Shown here: in pieces, positions 15,714-24,790 of the stretch
Layout: each line of letters begins with the position of its first letter
Position numbering within the stretch: the stretch's first letter is position 1
Assembly: GCF_018734325.1 (NCBI RefSeq)
Contig: NZ_CP073754.1
Location: 1,116,001 to 1,180,000 of the forward strand
Direction: 5' to 3'
DNA from: Methylomonas paludis
GTDB taxonomy: Bacteria; Pseudomonadota; Gammaproteobacteria; Methylococcales; Methylomonadaceae
Length of the DNA: 64,000 bases
Position numbers and translations under genes: made by a program
Notes under the pieces: generated by a model
What the model was told of the DNA's origin: nothing
The model's input: only the letters and a program-made list of their open reading frames with translations
Database searches by the model: none

Positions 15714-17537
15714 ATGAACCCAAGATGTTTAGATATAAATCAGCCCGGTGGCTTGGGTGTATGCTTTGCCGCTTTTATGGCCACGGGTATAGGCGGCATT
15801 TGCGCTATTGGCCTAAAAGGCGGGCAAAAAAAGCCTTGCATGAAGACCGTTATTGCAGAAGGCCGCGCTAGGCGGCTAAGCAGTGACTGGGGGATTCCCT
15901 TAGTCTTGTTGTTGTGTCTGGGTATTTTGTACCAACCAAACGCATATGCTGAAGCTGCATCGGACACCGTGGCTGCCGACTCTTCTGCAGTCAAGAACAG
16001 CTATCAGCCCGCTTCGATCCTTGCTCTGCCGGAATTGCAGTGCAAACTGTATCCGACCGGGGGCGATCCAGCTTCTGAAGGCGTCCCTGTATATACTGAT
16101 GATGATGGTTATGCCAGGTTTTATGCGGTGCGGGCGACTACCAGCGGCGCGGTGCGGTCCTTGATTTTGGATTGCACAGACCCGGCCGGTAAACCAAGCA
16201 CATATTCTGTTGACTTAACCGCTGAAAATACCTTTGCGCCGCGCCCGGTCAATCTCGCCAAAGAGCGCGGCACTGACCGTCCGGCATTGCAAGATGACCC
16301 GCTCAGTTATACTCAGTCCGAACTGATCGAGTCCGGTTACGGCCTTAGGCCAGATCCGGGAGATACCGCAGCCTATGCCCGTTGGTTGGCATCCGCTACC
16401 AAATCAGGGCGCATGTTGGAGGCCAAACGTCCCAGTCTGCATGATTACACAGTCACCTCAAGTCAGGCGCCAGCCTGGGTCGGCAGCGTACTGACCGGCA
16501 AACCAAACTACATTTCTACCGATGCAAACTTTAATGTTCCCACCGCGCACCCCGGCGGAGACCAGACTACCAAAACGGAAATCGCCATTTGGAATGGTTT
16601 GGGCGGATTCGGCACGGGTTCCGGGCTGATTCAGGGCGGAGTGAACCTATATACAACCCCCACCGCTGCCAGCTACGGCAGCTGGCGGGAATATTGTTGC
16701 GGCAACGCTGACAGCAATGGCTACGGTGGCGCTTTTGTACCCAAGCCCGGTGATGAGATATTTTCGCAAGAGTGGTATTGTGATGCGAAGGGCAACCTCA
16801 ATCTCAACGGAGGCTATGGCTGCACCTACCTTCATGATCTGACTTCCGGTGCGATCCTGAGTTGTACTTTAGCTGCCGGCAAGCCCTGTTGGTCGGTAAA
16901 GGCGCTCCCCCTCTGCTCGGCCAGCCCCAAAACGGCCAATTGCATGACAATAGGTCGTGCCGCGGAATTTGTGATTGAGAACCAAAGTCCTCAAGTATCA
17001 AGTACGTCAACGGCATTCACGGATTTTACCCCACAAGTGACTATGACCGGTTCAGCCTATAGCTCGCAGACCAATAAATATTCACAAACGGTCAATAATG
17101 ATTCTACGGTCTCTTTATTGACCGACTTCACCAAGACCACGACTCACATTGTCGTTACTCTTGGCTCAGCCGCCCAGACCAATTTCAGCATTGAGCCGGG
17201 TGAGACTTCCTATCCGCTATACTGCCAGGGTCGACTTATTACCAGTACGGCACCGACACCTTTGACACCGTTCAAATGGTCAAGCAGGAGCGCCCACGCG
17301 GTAGCTCCAGGCCCTGGCCAATGTGCGTGGGCCGATCGTGTGCCTCAGGGGGCGGAGATAAACAAATCCGGCGGTAACCTGATTTCCGGGTATCTTAATC
17401 AGGTTGCCAATTTGCCTGCCGGAAAATATGCCGAGATTGGTGTTTACAGAGACACCAACGCCGACAATGATTTGGTGGTTACAAAAATCGTCGGTATTGT
17501 AAAACCTCCGTTTTCCTCCAGCACCACATTGCCGTAA
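15714..17537 (+). CDS. Secreted protein with a G1 (glutamic) peptidase-like domain
   Basis: About 607 residues. The ATG at 15714 has CGGAG 8 bases upstream; a second ATG at 15840 sits just before a classical signal sequence (IPLVLLLCLGILYQPNAYAEA), so the shorter start is possible and the first 42 residues are odd. After an Ig-like segment, residues ~270-460 show the eqolisin pattern: a W-x-G turn (WNGLGG), SGLIQGGV with Gln at 307, YGSWREY, PGDEI, and AEFVIEN with Glu at 422. In fungal scytalidoglutamic peptidase the corresponding ILQTG Gln53 and AEFIIE Glu136 are catalytic. Many Cys pairs suit an exported protein. Proteolytic activity is inference; the Q and E are present but the rest is divergent. 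Confidence 0.65.
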   Translation: MNPRCLDINQPGGLGVCFAAFMATGIGGICAIGLKGGQKKPCMKTVIAEGRARRLSSDWGIPLVLLLCLGILYQPNAYAEAASDTVAADSSAVKNSYQPASILALPELQCKLYPTGGDPASEGVPVYTDDDGYARFYAVRATTSGAVRSLILDCTDPAGKPSTYSVDLTAENTFAPRPVNLAKERGTDRPALQDDPLSYTQSELIESGYGLRPDPGDTAAYARWLASATKSGRMLEAKRPSLHDYTVTSSQAPAWVGSVLTGKPNYISTDANFNVPTAHPGGDQTTKTEIAIWNGLGGFGTGSGLIQGGVNLYTTPTAASYGSWREYCCGNADSNGYGGAFVPKPGDEIFSQEWYCDAKGNLNLNGGYGCTYLHDLTSGAILSCTLAAGKPCWSVKALPLCSASPKTANCMTIGRAAEFVIENQSPQVSSTSTAFTDFTPQVTMTGSAYSSQTNKYSQTVNNDSTVSLLTDFTKTTTHIVVTLGSAAQTNFSIEPGETSYPLYCQGRLITSTAPTPLTPFKWSSRSAHAVAPGPGQCAWADRVPQGAEINKSGGNLISGYLNQVANLPAGKYAEIGVYRDTNADNDLVVTKIVGIVKPPFSSSTTLP

Positions 17538-17623
17538 TACCACGGCTGGTGATGGGAATTATGTGGTGGTTCTAAATGCGGTAATTTAGCCTAAGGTAAA
17601 TGACGGTCTTTGATATCAGTTGC

Positions 17624-17665
17624 TCGAAGTTTTGGTGGATTGCCTAACGGCAAATCCACCTTTAG
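17624..17665. repeat. Hairpin repeat, GGTGGATT family
   Basis: CGAAGTTTTGGTGGATTGCC then TAAC then GGCAAATCCACC forms a hairpin. Related copies are at 27817-27857 and, inverted, 61926-61968. The rest of 17538-17879 shows no gene; it must contain the promoter of the following two-component operon. Confidence 0.7.
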
Positions 17666-17879
17666 CTGATATGCCTTTGGGCTTTTTAATTTGACCAAAT
17701 CGCAACTGCTCAATATGCTGGAGATGCGTTGTTTTTGTCACAAGTGAACTTTTCTTGCAATACAGGGTAGAGCATAGAAGGCTCTAAAGTGTGTATTCCA
17801 GTCAAAAAATGACTTTTTCCTATAGCTCTAAGCCCCCGCCAAGTCCATAATATCTCGATTTCGTTGCGTAAAAACCGCC

Positions 17880-19184
17880 ATGAGTCTTCGTTACCAGATT
17901 ATTGTTCGCATTTTGCTGTCCGCCCTGTGCATTTTGCTGCTGGGTGGGGCGATAGGCATCTGGCAGGCGCGTCAGGCTGTGCAGAAAGAAGTTGATTCTT
18001 CGGTGCATCTGGCCTTGCAGCTGATCAGCCTGAGTCTGGCCGATCAGGCCGGGGCGTATCAACTGGATGATTTAGCCCGTTTAAGTGCGTTGCAACAAAC
18101 CCGCCATCTTAGTATTCATTTACAAAAACCGGATGGGGAAAGTCTGCATTTTCCCGGTGAAAGCCAGCCCAGCCACCCGGAAAAAATGCCGCCGGCCTGG
18201 TTTGTGCGCTGGGTTAGCGGCGATTATCCGCAAGTGACTCATCAGCTTAAAACCCGTGACGGCCAAATGCTCAGCCTGATTATTGAGCCGCAGCCGCTGG
18301 ATGAGATTACCGAAGTCTGGGAAGAGAGTCTGGGCTTTTTCGGTTCCATCACTTTATTGACCCTGCTGACTTTTCTGGCGGTTAATCTGGTGCTCAACAA
18401 ATCCTTAACCGCCATCAGCGGTATCGTGGCGGCCTTACGCGCCATCGAAACCGGCCAATACCAGCAGCAATTGCCGCGCTTTATCACCCAGGAGTTTGAC
18501 AGTATCGCCAAAGCCGTCAATCATTTGATGGCCGAATTGGAAAAAGCCCGCCAGGAAAACCGGGAGCTGGCCCAGCATTCTTTGGCGATTCAGGAAGAGG
18601 AACGCCTGCGCCTGTCGCAGGAGTTGCATGATGAATTTGGCCAGTCCCTTACCGCGATTAAAGTCATGGCTGTGACTGCCCAGCACCAAAACGCCGATAT
18701 TACCAAAATCGGCCCGGCTATCAGCGATATTTGTGATCATTTGTTGGCTGAAGTGCGGGCTCTGATGCAGCAGCTGCACCCGCTGGTGTTAACCGATCTG
18801 GGGCTGAAAGCCGCACTGGAGGACATGATCAGCCACTGGTCGGAACGTCATCCCGGTCTTCATTTACAGCTTAATTGCAGTGATAGCGTGGATAAACTGG
18901 ATAAAACCATGAGTATTCAGGTGTTCCGCGTTATTCAGGAATGCCTGACCAATGTGATTCGTCATGCTCAGGCCAGCCGGGTGCAGATTGATTTGCAGCT
19001 TTTGCAGCATAAACTGCAGCTTAAAGTGCAGGACAATGGTATGGGTTGCGATTTATCCGCTCTCAGCAAAGGTTTTGGCCTGCTGGGCATGAAAGAGCGC
19101 ATCAAATCGCTGGATGGCAACTTCCGGCTGGAATCGCAACCGGCCGCCGGTTTCAGTGTTATTGCCCAAATACCGCTGTCATGA
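17880..19184 (+). CDS. NarL-type sensor histidine kinase
   Basis: 434 residues: a transmembrane helix at about 8-28, a roughly 120-residue periplasmic domain, a second helix at about 151-172, a HAMP-like linker, a HisKA_3 dimerisation domain with phospho-acceptor H250 in LSQELHDEFGQ, and an HATPase_c domain (N box in VIQECLTNVIRHA, then DNGMGCD and GFGLLGMKERI). This is the NarX/UhpB/LytS-like HPK7 architecture. The signal sensed is unknown; the periplasmic domain has no motif I recognise. The response regulator start overlaps the kinase stop as ATGA, so the two are co-translated. Confidence 0.92.
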   Translation: MSLRYQIIVRILLSALCILLLGGAIGIWQARQAVQKEVDSSVHLALQLISLSLADQAGAYQLDDLARLSALQQTRHLSIHLQKPDGESLHFPGESQPSHPEKMPPAWFVRWVSGDYPQVTHQLKTRDGQMLSLIIEPQPLDEITEVWEESLGFFGSITLLTLLTFLAVNLVLNKSLTAISGIVAALRAIETGQYQQQLPRFITQEFDSIAKAVNHLMAELEKARQENRELAQHSLAIQEEERLRLSQELHDEFGQSLTAIKVMAVTAQHQNADITKIGPAISDICDHLLAEVRALMQQLHPLVLTDLGLKAALEDMISHWSERHPGLHLQLNCSDSVDKLDKTMSIQVFRVIQECLTNVIRHAQASRVQIDLQLLQHKLQLKVQDNGMGCDLSALSKGFGLLGMKERIKSLDGNFRLESQPAAGFSVIAQIPLS

Positions 19185-19825
19185 GTATGCCGATTAAAAT
19201 TTTGCTGGTTGATGATCACGTGGTGGTGCGGGCCGGCTTCCGCATGTTACTGGCGACTGATGAGCAAATGCAGGTGGTGGGCGAGGCCGGTCGCGGTGAA
19301 CAGGCCATCCAGCTGTATCAGGAATTGCAGCCGGACATCCTGGTGATGGATTTATCCATGCCCGGTATCGGCGGCCTGGAAACCATCCGCCGTGTCATTC
19401 AGCGCCATGCTCAGGCCCGGATTCTGGTTTTTAGTGTGCATCATGAACAGGTGTATGTGCAGCGCGCGCTGCAGGCCGGCGCCCGTGGTTATATTACCAA
19501 AAACACCGCGCCGGATACGCTGTCCAAAGCCATCCAGCAGATTATGCTGGGCAAATCTTATGTTGAACCGGGTTTGATCAAACCCAGGCCGGATGATATG
19601 CCGCACAGCGACTATAACGCCGTTATTGCCCAGTTTACCCCACGGGAGTTTGATGTGTTCAGCCTGCTGGCGCAAGGCTTAACCGTACACAAAATTGCCG
19701 ACCAACTGTGTTTGGGCCAGAAAACGGTTGCCAATTACGCCACTCAGGTTAAAAAGAAATTGCAGGTGGAAACCACTACAGAATTGGCACATCTAGCGGT
19801 TAACCTGGGTATCAAAGTTCAGTAA
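19181..19825 (+). CDS. NarL/FixJ-family response regulator
   Basis: 214 residues starting at the ATG that overlaps the kinase stop; an in-frame extension back to 19046 lies within the kinase gene and is not credible. The receiver domain has the acidic pair D11-D12, phospho-acceptor D57 in LVMDLSMPG and the conserved Lys near 105. A LuxR-type helix-turn-helix follows (FTPREFDVFSLLAQGL, KIADQLCLGQKTVANYATQVKKKL). Targets are unknown. A strong bidirectional terminator directly follows its stop. Confidence 0.94.
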   Translation: MSMPIKILLVDDHVVVRAGFRMLLATDEQMQVVGEAGRGEQAIQLYQELQPDILVMDLSMPGIGGLETIRRVIQRHAQARILVFSVHHEQVYVQRALQAGARGYITKNTAPDTLSKAIQQIMLGKSYVEPGLIKPRPDDMPHSDYNAVIAQFTPREFDVFSLLAQGLTVHKIADQLCLGQKTVANYATQVKKKLQVETTTELAHLAVNLGIKVQ

Positions 19826-19828
19826 TAC

Positions 19829-19866
19829 AAAAAAAAGCCGCGACACACGGTGCCGCGGCTTTTTTA
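19829..19866. terminator. Bidirectional rho-independent terminator
   Basis: AGCCGCG (19836-19842) pairs with CGCGGCT (19854-19860) around an 11-base loop, with an A tract before and a T tract after. It ends both the two-component operon on plus and cspA on minus. Confidence 0.9.
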
Positions 19867-19923
19867 GCCATCAGAAGCTGATCCAGGCGGCCACCTAATA
19901 AGGTCGCGACCGGTCAAACAGCT

Positions 19924-20142
19924 TTAGATAATGGTTACTTCTTCAGCTTGTGGGCCTTTAGGACCGCGACCCAGTTTAAACTGTACGCGTTGACCTTCAT
20001 CCAAAGTGCGGTAGCTGTTGTTAGGGTTCAGAATGTTTTTGAAATGTACGAATACATCTGGACCTTGTTTTTGTTCGATAAAGCCGAAGCCTTTGTCAGA
20101 GTTAAACCATTTGACGGTGCCGGTTACCATTGTAGTAGACAT
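19924..20142 (-). CDS. cspA: Cold-shock family RNA/ssDNA chaperone
   Basis: 72 residues with RNP1 KGFGFIEQ and RNP2 DVFVHF, a single cold-shock domain and nothing else. Such proteins bind single-stranded RNA and melt structure at low temperature; some members are constitutive, so induction by cold is not assured. It is monocistronic, ending towards a shared bidirectional terminator. The specific paralogue (CspA, C, D or E type) cannot be told; the symbol is used generically. Confidence 0.93.
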   Translation of the reverse strand: MSTTMVTGTVKWFNSDKGFGFIEQKQGPDVFVHFKNILNPNNSYRTLDEGQRVQFKLGRGPKGPQAEEVTII

Positions 20143-20367
20143 GAGATAAGTCCTGTAAAAATTTTAGATATAAAAGCCTTAAAAAGCTAAGGCGGGTAGA
20201 GCTGGTAAATGTGGAAATTACTTAATGAAAAACACAGGACGAAGAACTAAAGACGAGACGTCGAAATGATAAACAGTGGTAAATCGTATTTTCTAGCTGG
20301 AACCCATTGTAGGCTCATCAGCTGCATTGTCAATGTTTTTCGTATAAAAATTATGGATTTATGTTAT
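20143..20367. other. Leader and promoter region of the cold-shock gene
   Basis: About 225 bases without a gene between msrA and cspA. Genes of this family often have long structured 5' leaders; the stretch could contain one, but I see no motif that proves it. AGGACTTATCTC just before the ATG supplies AGGAC as a likely ribosome-binding site. Confidence 0.4.
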
Positions 20368-21003
20368 TTAGCTGCTAAAACAGACACCTAGCCCACCCAA
20401 GCCGCAATATCCCTGCGGATTTTTGGCCAGATATTGCTGATGTTCATCCTCTGCATAGTAAAACGGCATCGCTTCCAGGATTTCTGTGGTGATTTCGCCA
20501 AACCCGGCAGTATCCAAACGGCTTTGATATTGCTGCTTGCTCAGATCCGCACCTTGCTGCTGAGCATCGTTATCGGTGTAAATGGCAGAACGGTATTGGC
20601 TGCCGATATCATTACCCTGGCGCATACCTTGAGTGGGATTATGTGATTCCCAGAACACCGCCAATAATTCCTGGTAAGAAATCTGCACCGGATCAAAAAT
20701 CACCAGCACCGCCTCGGTATGGCCGGTCAGGCCGGTACAAACTTCGTCATAAGTGGGGTTGGGGGTAAACCCGCCGGCATAGCCCACGGCGGTACTATAC
20801 ACGCCCGGCAGTTGCCAGAATTTGCGCTCAGCACCCCAAAAACAGCCCAAGCCAAACACCGCCTGATCCAGATGAGCAGGGAAGGGCGGCACTATAGTCC
20901 GGCCCGAAACAAAATGTTTAGTTACCGTTAGAATCGAATGATTCCGGCCCGGTAGCGCTTCCTCGGCAGTGGGTAAGCGGGTTTTTTTAAAGAGAAAACT
21001 CAT
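20368..21003 (-). CDS. msrA: Peptide methionine sulfoxide reductase A
   Basis: Reduces methionine-S-sulfoxide in proteins. 211 residues, the same length and layout as E. coli MsrA. Catalytic C54 is in GLGCFWGAE; the recycling cysteines lie in the C-terminal [12 protein letters not shown]. The start at 21003 has TGGAG 9 bases upstream; a longer frame to 21159 runs into the hslO promoter and is rejected. It is divergent from hslO (Hsp33), another oxidative-stress gene, with a 180-base shared regulatory region. Confidence 0.96.
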   Translation of the reverse strand: MSFLFKKTRLPTAEEALPGRNHSILTVTKHFVSGRTIVPPFPAHLDQAVFGLGCFWGAERKFWQLPGVYSTAVGYAGGFTPNPTYDEVCTGLTGHTEAVLVIFDPVQISYQELLAVFWESHNPTQGMRQGNDIGSQYRSAIYTDNDAQQQGADLSKQQYQSRLDTAGFGEITTEILEAMPFYYAEDEHQQYLAKNPQGYCGLGGLGVCFSS

Positions 21004-21183
21004 AAACACGGCTCCAGAGTCGAATGATGGGTGGCAAGGGATTATAATCTGCCTAAACTGAAATCGTTCAGCCCTAATCAGCAAGCAGCATACCCGCTTG
21101 CCGGTTAAATTGCAGCAAATTCCGTTTCGCTTGCACTCAGCAGGCCGAACAATTTTCACAATACTTTAACAAGCTTTAACTCT

Positions 21184-22068
21184 ATGAAACAACAAGATTG
21201 TCTCCGCAGGTTTTTATTCGAAGATTTTGCCGTACGTGGCGAATGGGTGCGCTTGCAGGACAGCTTTCAGCAAGCCAAGCAACATCAGGTCTTGGCCAGT
21301 GCCGCGGTCGAGTCTCAGTTGGGTCAGGCCCTGGTCGCAGCGGTATTACTCTCCGCCACTATCAAATTTAACGGCTCTCTGATTATGCAAATTCAGGGCA
21401 GCGGCGAATTAAAAGCCCTGGTCGCCCAGTCCAGCCATGACCGGAAAATCAGAGGTCTGGTACGCAGTGATGAGCAAGTCAGCGGGAATAATCTGCAGGA
21501 AATGATAGGTGAGGCCGGCCGGTTGGTGATTACCGTAGAGTCGGAAAATGCTGAACCCTATCAAGGCATCGTCGCGGTACTGGCAAATAGTCTGGCTGAG
21601 GTGTTGCGGGGATATTTTCGCCAGTCCGAGCAACTGGATACCCGCTTATGGCTGTTTGCCACCAGTACTCACGCCGCCGGCTTATTCCTGCAGGAACTTC
21701 CCAGCGATAATCATGACCAAACCGATTGGGAGCGCATTGAAATCCTGGCCTCCAGTATTACCGCCGAGGAAATGCTGAATCTGGATTGCGAAACATTATT
21801 ACACCGCCTGTTTCATCAGGAAAAAGTCCGCCTGTATGATCCGGAACCGGTAGAATTTAAATGCAGCTGTTCCAGAGCTAAAATCAGCACCACGCTGGCG
21901 GCACTGGGGCGTAAGGAATTAGAATCCATTTTAATCGAGCTGGACAATATAGAAGTGGATTGCCAGTTTTGTGGCGCCCAGTATCGCTTTGACAAAATCG
22001 ATGTGGAAGCCTTGTTGGCCAATCCTGGCGGCGATGTCGAAATCAACAATAAGTCCACCTTGCACTGA
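21184..22068 (+). CDS. hslO: Redox-regulated molecular chaperone Hsp33
   Basis: 294 residues. The C-terminal zinc/redox switch is intact: CSC in FKCSCSRAKI and CQFC in VDCQFCGAQYRF, the four cysteines that hold zinc when reduced and form disulfides on oxidation, activating the holdase. The N-terminal part (FLFEDFAVRGEWVRL, LLSATIKFNGSLIMQIQG) is typical. Divergent from msrA, and followed after 8 bases by a lipoprotein gene, so those two are probably co-transcribed. Confidence 0.96.
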   Translation: MKQQDCLRRFLFEDFAVRGEWVRLQDSFQQAKQHQVLASAAVESQLGQALVAAVLLSATIKFNGSLIMQIQGSGELKALVAQSSHDRKIRGLVRSDEQVSGNNLQEMIGEAGRLVITVESENAEPYQGIVAVLANSLAEVLRGYFRQSEQLDTRLWLFATSTHAAGLFLQELPSDNHDQTDWERIEILASSITAEEMLNLDCETLLHRLFHQEKVRLYDPEPVEFKCSCSRAKISTTLAALGRKELESILIELDNIEVDCQFCGAQYRFDKIDVEALLANPGGDVEINNKSTLH

Positions 22069-22076
22069 GGGGCAAT

Positions 22077-22853
22077 ATGCAAACAAAATTAAGCCGTTAC
22101 TCGCGGCTATTATTCATTTTTGGTTTACTCAGCACTATGACCGGCTGCCTGTACTGGATGCGTGCCTATCAAACCTATTTGCAAATGGACGAATTTGACC
22201 GGTATTTCGCTATCTATGCGGCAGAGGACTTTACTGTACATTTTAAAGATCCAAAACTGCTGAGCGAGGATTTTGTCTCGCTGGCCAAACTGCATGCCAG
22301 CAGTGAACAAACAATCCCCGACGGCAAGCTCTGGCATTATGTGTTCCGCAAGGTCGATAAAGACAATAGGCTGATTAAACCGGAAATATCCTTTTATTTT
22401 GATCTGCGCTTCAATAAATACGACAAAATCAGCGACTGGACTTTTTCGCCCTTATTTCTGCAAATTGCCCCGCCGGAATTTCTGGAAGCCTCGTTCCGCT
22501 CTCTGGGTGGCGCGGAAATCAACGAAGCCAAACAGCAACTCAAAGCCAAAGCCGAGTTTGCTGAAAAAGTCAGCGCCGAGTTACCCAAAAAAGCCAAAGT
22601 GGTCAAACAACTGGGTGAACCGCTGGAAATTACCGTGGAAGACAAGCAGGAAGTGTATTTTTACAAATTTATCCTGGAAACCCACGATATCGAAGAAGGC
22701 TACGAAGATCGCGCCATCAGCGAAGTTCGCCTGACCTTCGACAAAGCCGATAACGAGCTGGTGAAAATGTCCGGCCGTTTCGCCGGCCTGAAAATAGCCA
22801 TCGACTACCGCGACTTCAAGGAACAGGACGACGAAACCATCGCCAAGAAATAA
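22077..22853 (+). CDS. Uncharacterised lipoprotein
   Basis: 258 residues with GAGGGG 3 bases before the ATG. The N-terminus is a lipoprotein signal ending in STMTGC (lipobox Cys at about 24). The rest is soluble, rich in Lys and Glu, with a helix-rich stretch in the middle (EAKQQLKAKAEFAEKVSAELPKKAKVV) and beta segments on both sides. I do not recognise a family. It sits 8 bases after hslO, suggesting co-expression with the Hsp33 chaperone, but no functional tie is known. Confidence 0.75.
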   Translation: MQTKLSRYSRLLFIFGLLSTMTGCLYWMRAYQTYLQMDEFDRYFAIYAAEDFTVHFKDPKLLSEDFVSLAKLHASSEQTIPDGKLWHYVFRKVDKDNRLIKPEISFYFDLRFNKYDKISDWTFSPLFLQIAPPEFLEASFRSLGGAEINEAKQQLKAKAEFAEKVSAELPKKAKVVKQLGEPLEITVEDKQEVYFYKFILETHDIEEGYEDRAISEVRLTFDKADNELVKMSGRFAGLKIAIDYRDFKEQDDETIAKK

Positions 22854-22865
22854 ATGTATGCTGGT

Positions 22866-22887
22866 GTGGGCATGCAATCATGCCCAC
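22866..22887. repeat. Palindrome related to the IS4 target repeat
   Basis: GTGGGCAT-GCAATC-ATGCCCAC, 8-bp perfect stem directly after the lipoprotein gene, followed by GCG as at the IS4 target sites. It may act as a transcript end. Confidence 0.6.
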
Positions 22888-22936
22888 GCGCCTCCGTTGA
22901 TTGGCACATCATGCGCTGTCATCTGCATCGGTAAAT

Positions 22937-22959
22937 TCACCTCACCTCACCTCACCTCA
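22937..22959. repeat. Short tandem repeat (TCACC)n
   Basis: Four full copies plus a partial copy of the pentamer TCACC, 85 bases upstream of the DUF29 gene. A slippage-prone tract; no coding frame crosses it. Confidence 0.8.
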
Positions 22960-23045
22960 GCCCAGTCGCAACAAAGTTGTTTTATTGACAAGCAAGTAGT
23001 ATTCTTCAATCGTCTAAATTCTGTTGAGAAACGAGGACATGATTA

Positions 23046-23480
23046 ATGCAAAGCTACGAAACTGACGTAATAGCCTGGGCAAATGAACAAGCGGCCTTGC
23101 TTCGTTCTGGCAGGTTTGATTTGCTCGACCTTGAACATATTGCAGATGAGATTGAAGATGTGGGTAAAAGCGAGCGGCGAGAGTTAAGAAATCGTATGGC
23201 AGTTTTGTTGGCCCATTTGTTGAAATGGCAGTTTCAGCCGGAAAGACGCTGGAAAAGCTGGCAACGAACCATCAAAACCCAACGCAAAGAGATTGCCGAT
23301 TGTATTGCTGATACATCCAGTCTCAAAGTGGATGTTATCAACCCGGAATGGTGGGAAAAAATCTGGGCCGATACCTTAACCATTGCCACAAAAGAAACGG
23401 GATTTGATTTTGATACTTTTCCGGAACAATGTCCGTGGGGGTATCAAGAAGTCGTCAATTTGGATTTCTGGCCGGAATAA
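23046..23480 (+). CDS. DUF29-domain protein
   Basis: 144 residues with the DUF29 pattern: YETDVIAWANEQAALLRSGRFDLLDLEHIADEIEDVGKSERRELRNRM, then LLAHLLKWQFQPERRWKSW and a C-terminal CPWGYQEVVNLDFWPE. Members are common in cyanobacteria and some proteobacteria, all-helical and of unknown function. A single gene, preceded by GAGGAC about 9 bases before the ATG. Confidence 0.85.
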   Translation: MQSYETDVIAWANEQAALLRSGRFDLLDLEHIADEIEDVGKSERRELRNRMAVLLAHLLKWQFQPERRWKSWQRTIKTQRKEIADCIADTSSLKVDVINPEWWEKIWADTLTIATKETGFDFDTFPEQCPWGYQEVVNLDFWPE

Positions 23481-23506
23481 ATAACCCGCAAGTTTTAATT
23501 AAAAAC

Positions 23507-23540
23507 CATAGGATGCTGCCGTTAGGCGCATCAATCGCGT
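23507..23540 (+). repeat. GATGCG-family hairpin, short copy
   Basis: ATAGGATGCTGCCGTTAGGC then GCATCAATCGCG: a short relative of the repeat at 7818, between converging DUF29 and mltA genes. Confidence 0.6.
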
Positions 23541-23576
23541 TATTCCGTCCATAATTTTAATTGGCAAAATACCCGC

Positions 23577-24788
23577 TCACCCCACGCCAATATGCTTGGG
23601 TGCCAAAATAAACAGCCGCCCCGTCGATTTCATAATCCCGGCCATTTCCCCGGCATTGGGGCCTTGACCCCAGTACACATCCCCCCGAATCGCACCTTTG
23701 ATGGCGCCGCCGGTATCCTGTGCCATGACCAGGCGTTGCAGGCGCTGATTGCCGGCCGGATGCTCGGCGTCCAGCCATAAGGGCACGCCTAAGGGCAGAT
23801 AATTCTTGTCCACGGCCAGGCTATAACCGGCGGTTAATGGCGTATTCATGGTGCCCACCGGGCCTTCACCCGGATCGGCGTTGGTCAGTTTAAAAAACAC
23901 TACGGAAGGATTTTTTAACAGCAACTGCCGACCCTGTTCCGGATTTTGTGCTATCCAGCTGCGGATGCTTTGCATGGAAATCTGTTCCCGCGGGATATAA
24001 CCGTTATCCACCAGCCATTTGCCGATGGCGTAATAGCTGCGGCCATTTTTGCCGGCATAGCCCACGCCTTGTATATGACCGTCTTCCATAATCACCCGGC
24101 CCGAGCCTTGTACTTCCATAAAAAACGCATCCACCTCATTATCCACCCACAATAACTCGGCATGTTTACCGGCCAGTGCACCGGCGGTAATTTCGGCACG
24201 ATCATAATAAGGCACCAAATTACCCTGGGCATAGCGGCCAATTTGCGGCCCCTGTTTCACCAGGTCGTTAGGTATGCCGTAAACCGGCACATTAAAACGC
24301 GCCGTTTTCCGGTAAGAGCCGTGCAATTCCGGCAAATAATAACCGGTGAATAAACCCTCAAAGCTACCGCTATTGGCCAGCGCATAAGGCCGGAACCAAT
24401 GTTCAAAAAAATGCCGTTCGCTGCCGCTGGCTACCGGGATTTGACACAGGTTTTTCCAGTCGCCCACTCGGCCTATTTCAAAAATACCGCCCAATTTTTT
24501 CTCATCCGCCTGTTTGCGCCAGACTTGGCAAGAGCGTTTGAACGAGGCATAAGCACTGGCATGATCATTATTATGCCAGCCGGGCAGGTTATGAAATTCG
24601 GCAGGATAGGCCAGCACTGTGCTGTCGTTTTTCAGCCGGATAGGTGCGCCCAGCCGGTAAGGGCTGCTGGCGGTAGCAGTGGTGGTGGGTAATTCCGGTT
24701 TTTTCGGCGCTTCACTACAGGCATTCAGCAGTAATGCTGTTGCCAGCCATAGCTCATAGCGCTTAAATCCATGCTTGATTGCTGGCAT
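23577..24788 (-). CDS. mltA: Membrane-bound lytic murein transglycosylase A
   Basis: Outer-membrane lipoprotein that cleaves peptidoglycan glycan strands to 1,6-anhydro ends. The ATG at 24788 lies 2 bases after the glnE stop; the signal sequence ends in lipobox LLNAC. The MltA core (FTGYYLPELHGS, then FFMEVQGSGRV) is followed by the 3D domain with the catalytic Asp in VMAQDTGGAIKG and a late YWGQGPNAGEMAG. About 403 residues, in the normal range. Co-transcription with glnE is likely from spacing. Confidence 0.95.
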   Translation of the reverse strand: MPAIKHGFKRYELWLATALLLNACSEAPKKPELPTTTATASSPYRLGAPIRLKNDSTVLAYPAEFHNLPGWHNNDHASAYASFKRSCQVWRKQADEKKLGGIFEIGRVGDWKNLCQIPVASGSERHFFEHWFRPYALANSGSFEGLFTGYYLPELHGSYRKTARFNVPVYGIPNDLVKQGPQIGRYAQGNLVPYYDRAEITAGALAGKHAELLWVDNEVDAFFMEVQGSGRVIMEDGHIQGVGYAGKNGRSYYAIGKWLVDNGYIPREQISMQSIRSWIAQNPEQGRQLLLKNPSVVFFKLTNADPGEGPVGTMNTPLTAGYSLAVDKNYLPLGVPLWLDAEHPAGNQRLQRLVMAQDTGGAIKGAIRGDVYWGQGPNAGEMAGIMKSTGRLFILAPKHIGVG

Positions 24789-24790
24789 AA

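Noticed and set aside
19046-19180. Longer start for the response regulator
   Set aside because: The receiver domain starts directly at ATG 19181; the extension overlaps the kinase ATPase domain.
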